DNA of 64,000 nucleotides from the NCBI RefSeq assembly GCF_026212465.1, contig NC_080063.1:19835297-19899296 (forward strand), read 5' to 3'. Of the stretch, positions 35,101 to 48,654 are shown piece by piece. The translations under genes and the position numbers were made by a program. Within the stretch, counting starts at the first letter, position 1. Each line of letters begins with the position of its first letter. The DNA comes from Amaranthus tricolor (Eukaryota > Streptophyta > Magnoliopsida > Caryophyllales > Amaranthaceae). The notes under the pieces were generated by a model, which was not told where the DNA came from, searched no databases, and worked only from the letters and a program-made list of their open reading frames with translations.

Positions 35101-37030
35101 ATAGAACCTATTAGCCTATAACAGACAAGCTCATCAAATTTAGGGTACCCCTCCAATCTCCATGTAAAATAAAAATAAAAATAAAAATAAAAATAAAAAC
35201 TCCATCCGTTAGTTTAGGGCAGTGCCATCTTATTGGTAAAATGTCAGTCCTTACTCCAGTCACTTCCAAAAATTTGTCCCACCTATTTTTAAGTATGCTT
35301 AGATTGGTCAGATCTATTGGTCGGTTCGATTTTAGATCGAGATAAGCTATTTTTTTTATTGCTTTAAATACCTGAAAGCTATCGTGTAATTTTTACATCA
35401 AAATTTTGAAAATTAATTTTCTTATTATATTTGGCTGAAAATAACTTTTAAAATCAAAATTGTGTAAAGTGCAATAAACTCAAATAATAAAAATTGATAA
35501 AATAATAAAAGGTCACAACTCAACGTTTTTAATATAAAACTAAATAATTCACTAAATTTTAGGAAACCGGATCGACTAGGATTAGATCTTGGTCCGTTGA
35601 TCTCAAAATTTGACAATGAACATTAAGTTGTTTAGGTCTAAGCCAAATATTTAATTTATTCTTATTACAATAATAAACTCTTTTCTTTTTTTTATATATA
35701 TTGCCTGAAACATTTTTAATTTAAAATCAAATTTTGATTATGATTTCTTCTCATTGTCCCAACAATAAATTAATTTAGAGTATTGACAAGATTGTTTCAA
35801 AGTATATTTTCAATTTTTAGTTTTTAGTCATTTCAGTTACCCTCAACTGAAATAGTTTTAAATTCGCAATACATGTAAAAAGTAAGTAAGAAAAACATAA
35901 AAAAACAAAAAGAATATTTTTTCTTATAACAATGGGTTCAACGAGCTTTTCAAGTCTTAGTTATAATTCTAAAAACAACAGAGAAAATATATATTAAATT
36001 AACAAATATAAGAAAAAAAAGTTGAATTGTCAGAATATCTATAAGAGCAAATTCAATTGAATATTCAATCAATCAAGTCAAAAGTAGATACATTTTCTTA
36101 AGTAGAGGGTAGGGCAATGAAATGGAAGGGAACTACCAGAATTAAACTTGAGATCTTGGAGAAAAAACTTGCTTCAACTTAAATAAAATTGTTTTTTAAT
36201 TAATATAAATTTTTTTCATAATTTGTAAAATGAGTTTTTTTGGGTGGGGAGAGACGAGAGAGTACAAAATTAATGAAAATGGTTCGGTTTTTTTTTTTTT
36301 AAGCAGATAAGATGAGGCCACTAAATTAAGGGGCTAAGTTAAATGGTTCTTATTACAATCATTGGTTTTAGTATTTGAGAGATTGCTTGACGCAATTTGG
36401 AAATGATGACAAGAGCCATTTTAAACACAATCAATTTTAATATGTCCATAACTATGTATTTAACTAAACTACTTCATCATTCTCCAACCATATGTTTTGC
36501 ACTTGTCAATACCATAATACATTCGTCTTTTCTTTTCCTTTTTCTTTTTTTATAACTTATTTGAATTTACCTTTATAACATACTTCTTCTCTTTCACCGA
36601 CTTGATTCCATTTCGTTTGGGCATATTTACCAAGACATAAATTAAAGTTTTTAATATCTCTAATGTTGCACAAGTAAAAATTAATAATAATCATTGTGTT
36701 GAGATGAATCAAATAAGATCTCTCTTGATTATGTTTTAATTTATATATTAAGAATAATATACAAATTAAGAGTAAACTGTAAACAGTGTCAAAAAATCAA
36801 ATGGAACAAAGTTACTGACTTAACAGACAATATTTACGATAGTATTATACTCACAACTAAAAATCTCAACAATGAACCAAGATATACCCAAAATATCCTC
36901 GTAGACCATAGTAGTTATATCAAATATTTTTAGAATTTTTATTTGCATATATTACGCTGAAGTAACTAACAATACTCAACATGTAGCACACTCGGTCTCA
37001 AAAGTAGTTTTACCATATGCATAGTAATAT
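32165..37030. other. intergenic AT-rich DNA with minor repeats
   Basis: No gene supported. Minor items: a GTTTGGTAAATTAATTG word at about 33465 like one near 10500 (possible hAT-MITE remnant); an (AAAATA)n microsatellite at 35166-35200; and a weak Stowaway-like relic near 36650-36830. Reading frames at 33977-34380 and 35425-35616 show no domain. Confidence 0.45.
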
Positions 37031-37031
37031 A

Positions 37032-37357
37032 CTTCCTCCGTTCCATTTTAGTTGCTACATTTGCATGGGTACGGGTATTAAGAAAAGTGATTGACTTACA
37101 CTGTAGCTGATTATTTACTTTATAGAGTATAGTATTTTATTATTGTTAATTGAAAAAGAAAAAGGAAAAATAGGTTGTTAGGTTACTTTATAGAGTATAA
37201 TATAGTTTTTATTATAGAGTATAGAGTATAGAGTAGGATAAAAATAAGAGTAGGTAGAACTTTAAATGATTGTTTTATTACTAAAAAAGGAAATGTAGCA
37301 AGTAATATGAAATTGCCAAAAATAAAAAATGTAGCAAGTATTATGGAACGGAGGAAG
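37032..37357. mobile_element. Stowaway MITE, 326 bp, TA target duplication
   Basis: The two ends are inverted copies over about 33 bp: CTTCCTCCGTTCCATTTTAG on the left and CTTCCTCCGTTCCATAATAC on the right in reverse, both continuing into TTGCTACATTT. TA flanks both sides (37030-37031 and 37358-37359). The CTTCCTCCGTTCC end is the Stowaway consensus form. The interior has repeated TATAGAGTA words. No coding capacity; the minus frame at 37183-37374 is chance. Confidence 0.9.
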
Positions 37358-37359
37358 TA

Positions 37360-40300
37360 GTATAGTACACACAACTTCTCCCTCTATAAAACAATCCCCT
37401 ATTTGAATAAGAATCATCCAAAATATATTATTTTTCTTGTCTTATATTTTTTTCAAGTAATTCACTCATAAGGAACTATTATATGCATAGCTTTCTCACA
37501 AGCTTTCACATCCTTACTCTAACAAATAATCATAATAGATATTACATGGTATACCTACCAATTTAGAAGTTGGAAATAAAATTAATACTAAATTATTACG
37601 AGACTTTGTTTTTATTACCTTATTTCTGTCATATTACATTCTTTTATTTAATTGAAATAACTTTTTTTCCCAACTTAATATTTTGATTTTTACTCATTAC
37701 TTTTTATGAAACTGAATTTTTTCTATCATATTAAGCTTTTTTTTTTTTTAATATAATCATATTAAGCTTAATTCTAGTATAAATTATTATTTTAATATGA
37801 AGGAAAGAAGCTTCAACAAGTTAAAATTTTATAATTTTTTACTTTTGGAGTGTTTCTATGTACATAAAAGTTGGCTTTTTGAGCATAAAAGTTAGCTTTT
37901 GAAAAAAATAGTAGAGATAAACAAATGATAGACCACCCATATTAAACTATAATATACAATTAGCCTAATTCTTTCCAAAGCATTCTAAACTCTAACCTTA
38001 GTAGGTCTTGTTTATCCGATTGAAGAAACTTTCCCTTACGTATGCATCCAACAACTCTTCAACATGAAAGAAAAACAAATCACCACCACATTAAGATGCA
38101 AGATTTACAACAATTCTTTAATACATACAATCAAAAGAAATACAATTAGGAGGATTCTATAATAGCTTTTAAATAGTTTTAAACCTTTTTTTTTTTATTT
38201 TTTATTTTCGAGTAAGTATAATCTCCTACAGAAGTACATGAGAGAAAAGATCTACTCATTTAATTCTAGATAATGAGTACATACACTTTTTAAAATAATT
38301 AAACTAAAAAGCCAAATAAAAATATTCATAACTTATCATGATTACCAACTTTTGACTTGTTAACCCTTTTATCTAATTAGCCGATTACTAACGATTAATT
38401 TTCAATAAAACAACACTTAAACAAACAAATTCATATGTATAACCTATTTTAAAAGGCAATAATTAAGCTATAACTAACAATGAAACAAGTCAAATGACAT
38501 AGCTAGCGGCATGACCAAGCACCATAGCGTAAAAATGTAATTCAGATAACGTATGCGTAACGATCGTAAAATTAAAATGACTTTTACAGTAAATAAGGAT
38601 AAATTTGTGATGCCGCAACTTATATTTTGGTTGCGATATGCTCAAAAACCTTACAAATACAATTGCAAATCACCATATAGTGAAGTGGGTGATATTTTGC
38701 ACTATGGCAAGCACTCTTTGTTGTTATTGGCCAAAACAGGACAGGGTCAATTGTCCTCCACAATCCAAAGCTCCTCATTATTCTTTCTTTTGCGGTCAAT
38801 TCCATAATCACACCTCAAACAGGAGAAGATTATCAAATGTATTTTCTCAACAATATAAACAAGAAAATATAAAATATAAGTATATTGCATACACTTTTTT
38901 GATCAAATAAATTTGATTACCAAGATCTGGATTCGAAAATAAATTTTCAATGAAAGCTTGACGTTTTTGCAACCCACACAGACACAGTAACAGATATAGA
39001 TGATCATTCATAATGATCCATAGGCTGTCAAAAGAATAACAGGAAAATCTCCAGAGATTACCTTGTAATCAGGACATATAGATTTCCTGTCTTCTCTTTT
39101 TGCTTCATTAGAATGGTGAGCCTTATCAAAAAGCATAGTATTCTCAAAGATAAAGTGTAAGGCCTATACCATATACAGTTCAGCAAATTGCATGTTTACT
39201 TTTAATGACCAGGGAACCAGAAGAGCGCGATAAATGTTGTCTCAATAGATAAACAAAGATTAAAAAGAAGGAAGAAAATATTCTCAGATCATGATGACTT
39301 ACTGAAAATTTTGCCCTTACCATCCATGGTGTGATCTCATGAGTGCCAGTGCTGTTAAAGAAAACGACAAAAAAGGTGAGAACTACAGTGTATACAGGCA
39401 CCTGATACATGTAAATCTTACTGTGGATAGTGCTGCTTGATAATGCATTTTAACACAAAAGCATGATACTAAGACGCCTATGATAAAGTATATAAGATAT
39501 CATGTAGGTATGATCATTTTCGTTGAGTTGGTTCCTAGACATGACGGAAGATCGCCTCATCCACCTCTCATCATTCCAAGAAACAGTATAAGAGTTATGC
39601 AGCTACAACAATTGGGTTTAAGCTTTTGTTTGAATTGATTCATCCTTAAAAGACTATCATGTTATAAGTTAAGTTCATGTTAACAAGACATGATAAGTAC
39701 CTTTTGAAATCCAAGCAATATAGGTTACAGGTATATAGCTCAAAATAAAACACTTAATTTCTACAGCATGTCGTCTTACAACCACACTGATGCAAATCTA
39801 CATAATAAATAGCACACAACCTTCTGTCCTGTTCTGTATGCATTTGATGGAAAAGACGAATTATACAATACACAATGTTAGATTGATAAACAGCCATTTA
39901 TTTTACATACAAGCTAAATTACTAAAGCTTTGTTCTTATCACCTTAAAATTAGTTATCAGAATAATGTTAACTTATTTCATCAGTAATATGAGCTCAAGT
40001 AATCCTTATCTGAACTTAATGGATTTTTTTGAACTGAATGTTAATTAAGTTGGAAAGAACAAAGAACACAGAGCTTTACATCTAAATTTGCAGACAATAA
40101 AACAGCACATAAGTAAAGCCAGAAGAAATGCCACACATGGAGTGAAAATGTGAACTTTATTAGGGTTGCAAAAACAATGTTCAAGTAGTTAAGCAACTGC
40201 CATGTAAAAGTAAGGTTAGAAGTACACTGGACAGAAGAATATGAATACAGAAAAGTATTTTATAGAGTATTCTATAACAGAAGTCACAAGTGGAATATAT

Positions 40301-42180
40301 TATTGGAAGAAATTAATAAATAAAATCGATGAAAAAATGTGATTTGGGAAAAGAAAAGGCTGGATTAATCAGAAAGGACACAAGAGACAACAAAAAAAAG
40401 GTTTAGTCCACATAAGTCTTAATTATGTAGTTGAAAAACCAATCCACTTAATCTGGGCCAACCTAAAATAGTGAAAGACTCACCTTCATAAGATTCTACT
40501 TCAGGTCACAATTTCCATAGTGGAGAGTTTTTATATTTCTAAATCACATCCACAATTTACCACCTTATGAACATAGATTTTTATCAATCTCAAGTCTGCT
40601 ATGTGGTTGGGACAAATACTAAACTTGTGCATGTGATCTTGTCTAAAAACTGCAAAACTGCCTCTAAGATTAAAGTGACAATCAACTTGGTCATAATTCA
40701 TCAAGTGCCCCTTGGGCCTTGATTGAGTAAAAAGATCAATAAATACTGATTCAACTTGGTCATAACAAAAATTTGTTACATAATATTCACTTTCTCATAC
40801 AACAATAGCTTGACATGCAATTGCAATGAGATTTGAAATTAAGGGCACTTAAGTGCAATCAATTTACAAGGATGTTCGTTGAAACAAATCATAGCAATCA
40901 CATCTATCATTACATATTCCATCTCCTAACCTCAATATTTAATAAACCCTCGGAATCGTTATTACCTAAATTTTATACGCTTAAGTATGCCGGACAGGTA
41001 TAAGATGGTAATTCCTCTCTAGTCTTTTCATGAACGACTAAATTTGCACCGATTTTTAAAGCATAATGTGCAACGCAATGAAAATAAAATAGAGTTGAAA
41101 TTAACAAGTAAATGGAACCAATTCAGGTCTTTCTATAGTGATATTATAGCACTCATCTACTATTCTTTTCTCTAATGTTCACCTAATCCTCCATCTATGA
41201 AAATGAAATATAAAGCCACGATAAGGAAATGACGCTACCTACAACTGTCAACATTGTCCTTATCGGGCAATTCACATTACACAACACAGGACTAGAAAGT
41301 TATATTGAATAGCCTAAGCATCCTTTCAAGGCCATTTAACAGAAAATGATATTTTATGGTGCAACATGCTCCTTTTATAATCCATTGTGTCTAGCCACAT
41401 ACATATGGAACATTATTATACTCATATTTTATTGAACATTAGAATCCTTTTATGAAGATCAAGATGATCAAAAAACACCAGACATAATTCTAGCTGTATA
41501 ACCCTACTGACTTGCAGACAATATATATATGTTGCAGCAAAATGAAGTATGGATCACCCTTCCTATTATGGTATGCATTGTTCTATTTTTAGTTAAATGA
41601 GCAAAGCATCCATTAGCGCTTATCTGCGCAAACTGATACACTCAAGAACCACACGTAGATAAATGAGTTATATACCAAATAGGCGTATATTTTATCAAGT
41701 AACTCATCAAGTCCTTCAAATACTAATAATTAAGAGAAAAAAGAAGCTTCCAATAATTAAACTTACTCTATAGTCTCTTCATTTACGTCATACTCCTACA
41801 TTAAGCTCAAGTAATACTGTGAGCAAATAACCCATCAAATAATAACCCTATTATTCTTTCATTATCCATTTGATTCATGGATATAATAATGTCCCCAAAT
41901 AAATGACCTTTGTTAGCCCCGCCTCTTCTTTTTCACTCTCTCTCTCTCTTATGTAAGCACCTTTTCTTTTTTCACATGAAAATCATTAATAAACTAATCT
42001 GTCAATTTATGTCTGAAGCTCCACAAACGTCACACAAGGCGTGCATGTATGATCCATTGAAGTATTAAAGTAATGATGTTTAGTGGATGTGAATACATCT
42101 ATGAATAATACATATTCATGGATATAATCGATATGATTTTACTCAAATAACTTTACTGCTCATGTCCACTAGTATCTTTA
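37360..42180. other. intergenic DNA, no gene supported
   Basis: 38.5-41.9 kb has a less extreme base composition than its surroundings. It includes one short stretch (minus strand, about 39325-39360) bounded by CAG and GTAAGG that could be a mini-exon, but I found no neighbouring exons to support a gene. Frames at 38553-38910 overlap in several phases. A (CT)n run lies at about 41937-41952. Confidence 0.35.
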
Positions 42181-42184
42181 CCAT

Positions 42185-42327
42185 CCTATATAAGACCTGG
42201 CTACCCACTTCCCTTCCCTTCCCATCTCATTTTTGCATTGGTTTCCCATCTCAAACACATATCTTTATCAAATTCAATATCAGCTAAAATCTCATTTCTA
42301 AATACTTTATTCGTGTAATAAAAAACC
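42185..42327 (+). promoter_or_regulatory. TATA box and leader of the bZIP gene
   Basis: CTATATAAGAC at about 42186-42196 is a strong TATA box, 130 bp before the ATG. The leader after it is C/T-rich, then A-rich, and has no upstream ATG, so no sucrose-control uORF of the S1-bZIP kind is visible. A CAAACGTCACAC word with an ACGT core lies further upstream near 42025. Confidence 0.6.
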
Positions 42328-42882
42328 ATGCAGACTAATGATGTAACAGGGCTTCAATATCTAGTTCCTCCAAATGAAAGTCCATACCCCTACTATCCTG
42401 GTATGGCGCAAACTGATTTATCCCCATTTCAAATCAACAAATATACCAACCTATTATACAATCTCCAAATTGGTTCAAACCTCCCAGAACTCACTCCACA
42501 TCCATCATGTTTTAGCAACAACTCAACATCAGATGAGGCTGATGAACAGCAGCTAAGTATCATCAACGAGAGGAAGCAAAGAAGGATGATATCCAACAGG
42601 GAGTCTGCACGTCGTTCACGTATGCGCAAGCAGAGACACCTAGATGAGCTCTGGTCCCAAGTTGTTTGGCTAAGGAATGAGAATCACCAGCTCATTAATA
42701 AACTGAACCATGTAACTGAAAGCCACGATCTTGTCCTTCAAGAAAATGTTCAACTCAAAGAAGAAGCTTCTGAACTTCGTCAGATGGTCACCGACATGCA
42801 GCTCAGTAGCCCTTACTCCACTCTCAGAGATTTGGGAGAGGTTACTAATGTAGTCTACCTTGGAGATAAAACACCAAACTAG
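42328..42882 (+). CDS. bZIP transcription factor, group S-like (bZIP42/43 type)
   Basis: This is a 184-aa intronless nuclear DNA-binding protein. The basic region begins at Glu81 and holds the invariant N-x7-R pair (Asn90, Arg98) in NRESARRSR. The zipper follows with d positions at about Leu108, Leu115, Leu122 and Val129, and the coiled coil probably continues to about residue 155. Short length, a single exon, the HLDELW start of the zipper and the Tyr/Pro-rich N-terminus (YPYYPG) fit plant group S factors related to AtbZIP42/43. These bind ACGT-core sites as homo- or heterodimers. The subgroup is remembered, not computed. No transposon lies within 1.3 kb downstream; the nested retrotransposon cluster begins at 44270. 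Confidence 0.9.
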   Translation: MQTNDVTGLQYLVPPNESPYPYYPGMAQTDLSPFQINKYTNLLYNLQIGSNLPELTPHPSCFSNNSTSDEADEQQLSIINERKQRRMISNRESARRSRMRKQRHLDELWSQVVWLRNENHQLINKLNHVTESHDLVLQENVQLKEEASELRQMVTDMQLSSPYSTLRDLGEVTNVVYLGDKTPN

Positions 42883-44269
42883 TCCAAAAGTACAATCTGT
42901 CCATTTCCTTAGGGGCAACTATTATTTACTTTTTGTATCCATTTCTACTTCTTTACTTGAGTAGGTCAATTAGTCATTGTCTCTTCCTCGGTTTTAGTTG
43001 TGCGTGCTACTACTTGAGGAAAACTAGTGAAGCCAAGAATACAACTAGAGCATTCCTGCAATTGTCATACATATAATATATAATGAGATGCTACATATTC
43101 TCTAGTTCTATTTATAACTTTCTTTAATAAAATATGTATTTCACATGCTTTCAAATAAATGTTATCGTATCTAAGCTACGAGACATCATAAGATAAGTCT
43201 CTGGTCATTTATTCCTCAATAACATAATCATGCAAAAAACCAATAGATTGTTGACGCTAAATATAAGAATTAACGTTATCTAATTATATATATATATAGT
43301 AGAATTTACAAATCTTATACTCATTGATATCAGCACATCAGGAACTATACTCTTTTAAATTGAATAAAATTAATTCCCATCTGCACAAAGCATTTCAGCT
43401 CACATGAAAAAAGCATATCATCCAAAAGTTTGAAAAATTAGTTAGAAAGATTATATATTTTGAATTATATATGTAGGGTTGAACCTGACAGGTGTCTAAA
43501 TCTGATTCAGGAATCAATCGCATGAATGGCACTATGTGTATGTAAGCAATGGCTAATCAGACAAGCTTTTAGGTGGTGGGGTTTCAGATATTCAATAATG
43601 GAAGAACTACCACAATAGGAGAAACATTTTATAGAGTCAAACAACCGTTCATAAGTTGAAAATATATTTTGAAGAGCATATGAATTACCTTAGTAGTGAA
43701 GGAACAAAATAAATATGATATACTGTAAAGTTTAGAAAACATAACAAATATCTAAACAATAGTTTATTGTAATTAATCTGCTTGTTATTGCTAACCTAAA
43801 ATTGCGCTTACATGTGAATCCCCTAATTAACCCACCTAGGTGTGAGCCACTTAATGACATTGGAGTGATGGAACGTAAAAATTACTGCAGTAAATCAATA
43901 AGTTGATTAATACATCTCTATAAGATTAAACAACTATAAACTCCCTAAGCTGCACAAATTGATCCGTATTTGCTTACCTCATATAGTGTTTGTCCTGTAG
44001 ATTTTTTTTACCCAAATATTAGACTGGAGGTAATAAAAAAGCCCCTAAGAACAGAAATTTAGTGTTTCTATCTTTTAACATAAGTTACTAGGGCCTCATT
44101 TAGCACATCAGAGCGAGATAGCATATTCAACTAGCACATTGTAAATTGTAATAGCAAAGTTAACCAATAAGTTTGTGGTATCTCAACTTCCTGATAACCT
44201 CTTGAACTTAACTGAATTTATCATTCCTAAACAGCCATGATCAGATCTTATCTAAACTTATCTATCGGG
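42883..44269. other. 3' flank of the bZIP gene and intergenic DNA
   Basis: A (TA)n run lies at about 43285-43298, and a SINE-like fragment with CACCTAGGTG and AGCCACTTAATGAC at 43795-43880. No gene seen. Confidence 0.45.
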
Positions 44270-44274
44270 ATCAA
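44270..44274. repeat. left 5-bp target duplication of the copia element
   Basis: ATCAA, matched exactly at 60399-60403. Confidence 0.85.
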
Positions 44275-44459
44275 TGAAAGATTGAATAAATCTAGGTTTT
44301 AGGGTTTTAGAATACTGATTTGTATTATCCTTCAAATGGATACATAGGTCGCATATATACAAAGTCATATAACCTAAATAAGGTAGTAAAACTAATATAA
44401 GTAAAAGGGTAACTAATAGACAACCTAAAAATAACTACACAATTTTCGACTTTCCTACA
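44275..44459 (-). repeat. 3' LTR of the copia element
   Basis: 185 bp, TG...CA ends. The adjacent CTCCCCCTCAAGTTAGG is the reverse complement of a polypurine tract, which fixes the minus orientation. Confidence 0.88.
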
Positions 44460-44471
44460 CTCCCCCTCAAG

Positions 44472-45081
44472 TTAGGTCTTCGGGTCACCAATACCTAACT
44501 TGCATAAAGTCTGCTCGAATGCTTTTGAAATAACTACTTTCGTAAGGATGTCTGCTAACTGGTCTTTTGATCTCGCAAAGGAAAGGCTTATTATCTGCTT
44601 CTCAAGTTTCTCCATTATGAAATGCCTATCAATCTCTACATGCTTAGTTCGATCATGTTGAACCGGGTTCTCTAAAATGCTGATTGCGGCTTTGTTATCA
44701 CATAACAACTTGCATGTATTCTTCTGTGGAAAGTTTAATTCACTTAGGATCTTTCTTAGCCACATAATCTCTGTGATTCCTTTGGCAATACCCCTAAATT
44801 CTGCCTCTGCACTTGATAAGGCTACCACTTTCTGCTTCTTACTTTTCCATGTAACCAAGTTTCCCCCAACCAGTCTAAAGTACCCCCAAGTGGACCTCCT
44901 GTCATCTCTATCTCTAGCCCAATCTGCATCTGTGTAGGCAAGGAAATTTAGGTGATCGTTCTTGTTGAACAAAATCCCCTTACTGCTTGTACCTTTCAGA
45001 TACCTCAGATTCCTCATGAGTGCTGTCATATGATGAATTTATGGTTGATGCATAAACCTACTCACTACTCCAACTGCATAC
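44472..45081 (-). pseudogene. copia reverse transcriptase tail and RNase H
   Basis: The frame at 44472-45029 reads LAYTDADWARDRDDRRSTWG, then KKQKVVALSSAEAEF, LLCDNKAAISI and DRHFIMEKL: a complete Ty1/copia RNase H with its Asp, Glu and Asp catalytic positions. A TAA just upstream (after SRFMHQP) separates it from the RT tail. The upstream RT is cut off by the Tekay insertion at 45082. Confidence 0.85.
44851..45081. repeat. 231-bp duplicated copia segment, left copy
   Basis: Identical by eye to 57141-57371. The two copies flank the Tekay element exactly. Confidence 0.95.
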
Positions 45082-48000
45082 TGTAACACCTCTAAATTTC
45101 CAACCCCTTAAACGAAACCAGAATCGTGAAGGAAGGGAGGAAATTCGGGTGTTACATAAAAGAAAAAGAGAAAGGAACATACTTAACGTAAATGCTAAGG
45201 ATTAATTAAAAGGTGAGTGAACGGAAATTTCGGCAGCATCTCTGCTAAAAACTGAGGATGTGACTAAAATATGTATAGTTATAATTTATTAACATGATTA
45301 AACTAATTTAAGGCCTATAACGCCTTTCAAAAGAACACATCACGAAGGAATAAATCATCGTCGGCTTCACAAAACATCGATTCTAACGAGGATCGTGGTT
45401 CCAGTGTCAACGCATCGATCTGACGGATACTAAAGGAGTGTTCTCCCTACTGTACATCCAAAACTACGCAGCGGATCTATGGATCATATGAGGAGTCACA
45501 TGGCTCCATACAAAAGAAATTTTACAACTCCAAAAGAAAACTTTACAAGTATCATAGAAGCTACAAGCATTAAGACAATTTATACACAAATGTTACGTTC
45601 GTACTCCGCTCTTTCCCCAATGCAATGCAAAAGAAGCTCCTATACCTGTCATGCCAAGCTATGATCCTCCTGCTGCTCAACATAATGACCATAGTCATAT
45701 GCGTCATAGCAGGAACATCATAGAGAGTCATGAGCAAACAACAACAACATGTACACGTCAGTAATAATGAACTTATAATAATTGAAATCATTAAACAAAA
45801 CGATAGACAACGATATAGTATGGCAATAGCAAGTCTACTCATCTGTCTGAACACCTCTATCTATTCATAACTTCTCTTTCAAACTACTAATTTCTCGGAA
45901 TATATTCAAGGGTAGTGAATCCTTTCTCTATTCATGGCATAGTGACACGGCCAAGGGCGTTATCGGCCATCCGGCGCCCATTGGCAAAGTATGAGCTCAT
46001 GCCCCCTCCAGCTGACCCTCTCGGGTCCTACCTTCGGGAAAAAAACTAACACACTGGGGTACTAAACCAGTGAAGAGGCCACCATATTGGGGTTTGCAAA
46101 GCCCGCATGGTATCACCTCGGTCAAGGAGCGGTATCGGCCATCCGGCGCTCAATGACCCAAGCATGCTCATACCCCCCTTACGGTGGTCCCGTCGAACCT
46201 CACCTAGGGGACTATTAAATCAACCGGACATAATCCAGTCAAGTCACGCCAATTAATCGTACATCAAGGCTCAATAAGCAGGAAATCACTTCGACACCAC
46301 ACACAGCTACGGTGCGTTCTCTACTATTCAGAAATTTGTTCTCATAGTCTCTTAATGTTTCCATTCTACTTGTCTATTTCACTAATACAACTATACACTA
46401 GTATAATTTACTTTCTGGCGCTCTATAATTCTAATGCAATGCATATAATCATGTAATATGGATAATACTTTGAAACAATGAATATGATAATCAATTACTG
46501 CGTGTACGTACCTGCAAGCGTCACTGCGCGACCACAAGTTACAAAAATCACCCAACTAAGGGTCTACTTTCCTCTTATAAACTGGGAACCTATACAAGTT
46601 GGGAATAGAACTTATAAGTTCTCTTAACTACTTTGTCATACCAGCTAGAACCCAAAGTAATCACTATCATCCATTCATGACAAGGTACGCATCTCATTCA
46701 ATCCCCAAGCATAATCATCAATTCAACAATAACACAAGTTTTTCCATCAATTTAAGAATAAAAGGATTATGTCGACTGTTTCATTACGCCAACTAACTTT
46801 GAGTTATAACGGTTCACATCATCTTAATATAAGGTGACGATTCACACTTAATGTTGATGTAGTGCTAATATGACGACAACGACGAGTCTTAAAGTTATCA
46901 CATCACAGCATCATTCTTTATATTCTCTAAGGTTAGAAAGAACTATAATCAAAACAACACGACAAATAACTTTAGCCACCATCTACGATAAGTTGACATT
47001 ATATTCTTGGTTTACCAATATCATGTATCTATAATTTCAAAGAACGACCTAATAAGGATATTTTTAATTTACAACAATCAACCCACAACAATTAGTAACT
47101 AGTATTCCTAATATAAACAATCGAAATCACTTTCATAGACAATCAACACCATCACTATTACTAATTATTCACAATAATAACCAATCGACCAAATCTTAAA
47201 ACAACTTTTAAAGTTATTTAATCAATCATCACCAAAATATAACACAAAACACACATCATTGGTAATTTCGTCTCTAAATCCAAGCCTTAATCGTTTCGTG
47301 TTCAATGATAACATTTAATTACTACTCATACTACGATTCAAAGAAACTAACACAAATCAACACACAATCCATAATTTCAATCACACTTCAAACCCTAAGT
47401 TATAAACATGTTTAATTCATCAATCAAATTCTTACCCACCAAAAAGATTCAATGAAATTGATACAAAACCAACATCAAACTCAATACACTTAATAAAACT
47501 CCAATTAAAAACTAGAAAATTAATTAGAAAATAAGAGAGATGGCTTACTAAGATGAAACAAGAGAAGGGTGAAGAAGGAAGGAGTTAGTACGGTGGTGTT
47601 GGGCTGCTGCTGCCGGGAAAAACCACCCCGAAGGTGGCCGGCGTTGCTTGGAAGCTCGCTACTGCAGGGGAGGAAGCGAACTAAGCAGCCCGCTGCTGCT
47701 GAGTGCCCGCTGCTGCTGGGTACCGTGAGGGAGCAAGACGGGGATGCTGCTACGGTGGCTGCTCACCGGTGGAGGAGGACTGTGTGGCTGGTGGTGATGG
47801 CGTGCCGGAGCTGCTGGTGTGGGGAAGTGAGTGGGTTGAGCCGTGAGTGAGAGGGAAAGGAAGGAGAGAGGAGAAGAGAGGGAGTGAGGCGTGTGTTTTT
47901 GAATGTGAGGGCAAGAAGGGTTCTCACTTAAAACCCTAACCCATGCCTTTTATTTTATTTACTCATTTATTTATTTATCTAGATTCATATTCTTGCGAGG

Positions 48001-48246
48001 CCAAACTAAGAAAACTCACCTTCGTGGCCTTACACATTTTAATAAAATAATCATTTTGATTCGCACCTCTTTATTTGAGAAATCGTAACTGTATTTTTAG
48101 TATATATATATAAGTCGACATTTAAATCCGTATGTGAAAGAAATTTATTAAAGCTAATTCGAAAATAATTAAATAATAATTGTAAAATCTTTAAAAACCC
48201 ATTAAAATATTAAATAATTACGTCATTAAAATCTCGGGGTGTTACA
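45082..48246 (-). repeat. 3' LTR of the Tekay element
   Basis: 3165 bp, with perfect 9-bp terminal inverted repeats (TGTAACACC and GGTGTTACA). The small frames inside (45479-45664, 45570-45854, 46599-46796, 47569-47850) recur exactly in the other LTR and are not genes. Confidence 0.93.
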
Positions 48247-48262
48247 GACTACCCCCCTTAAA
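48247..48262 (-). other. polypurine tract of the Tekay element
   Basis: On the minus strand AAGGGGGGTAGTC directly precedes the TGTAACACC start of the 3' LTR. Confidence 0.8.
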
Positions 48263-48654
48263 AGGAGTTTCGTCCCCGAAACTAGCGCAACGAAGGTACT
48301 AATTGTGAAAATTTATATTTCTAATAACTTAAGAAGGCGTCTTAACGATTTTAAGCCTAATGAATTAACTCAAAAATCGTGACCTTATTGACACTATTAT
48401 ATTCACTCAATCCAACTATGCATACATATTTTGTTCCGAGCATTTATAATCATCTAAATTAACTCAACACCCAAACAAGGCATGTAAATGTCACACAATT
48501 TACTTAACATAATCAATCGAAAGCATGTAGAAATCATACAATTGATTCGACACGACCAAACAAAAGCATGCAATTTTCTAATAGGTCGGTATCATAGAGG
48601 AGGAAATGCATGCAAACGCGCAAAGTTCTATCACATTCTCCCCCCCTTAAAAAC

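Noticed and set aside
38553..38910. Small frames of 63-90 aa on both strands
   Set aside because: Overlapping in several phases with no domain or codon signature.
39320..39362. Possible mini-exon on the minus strand bounded by CAG and GTAAGG
   Set aside because: No neighbouring exons or recognised protein; splice-like words are frequent by chance.
42240..42327. Sucrose-control upstream ORF for the bZIP gene
   Set aside because: No ATG was found in the leader between the TATA box and the start codon.
45479..47850. Frames 45479-45664, 45570-45854, 46599-46796 and 47569-47850, with exact twins at 54381-56752
   Set aside because: Their duplication is due to the two LTRs; they are not conserved genes.
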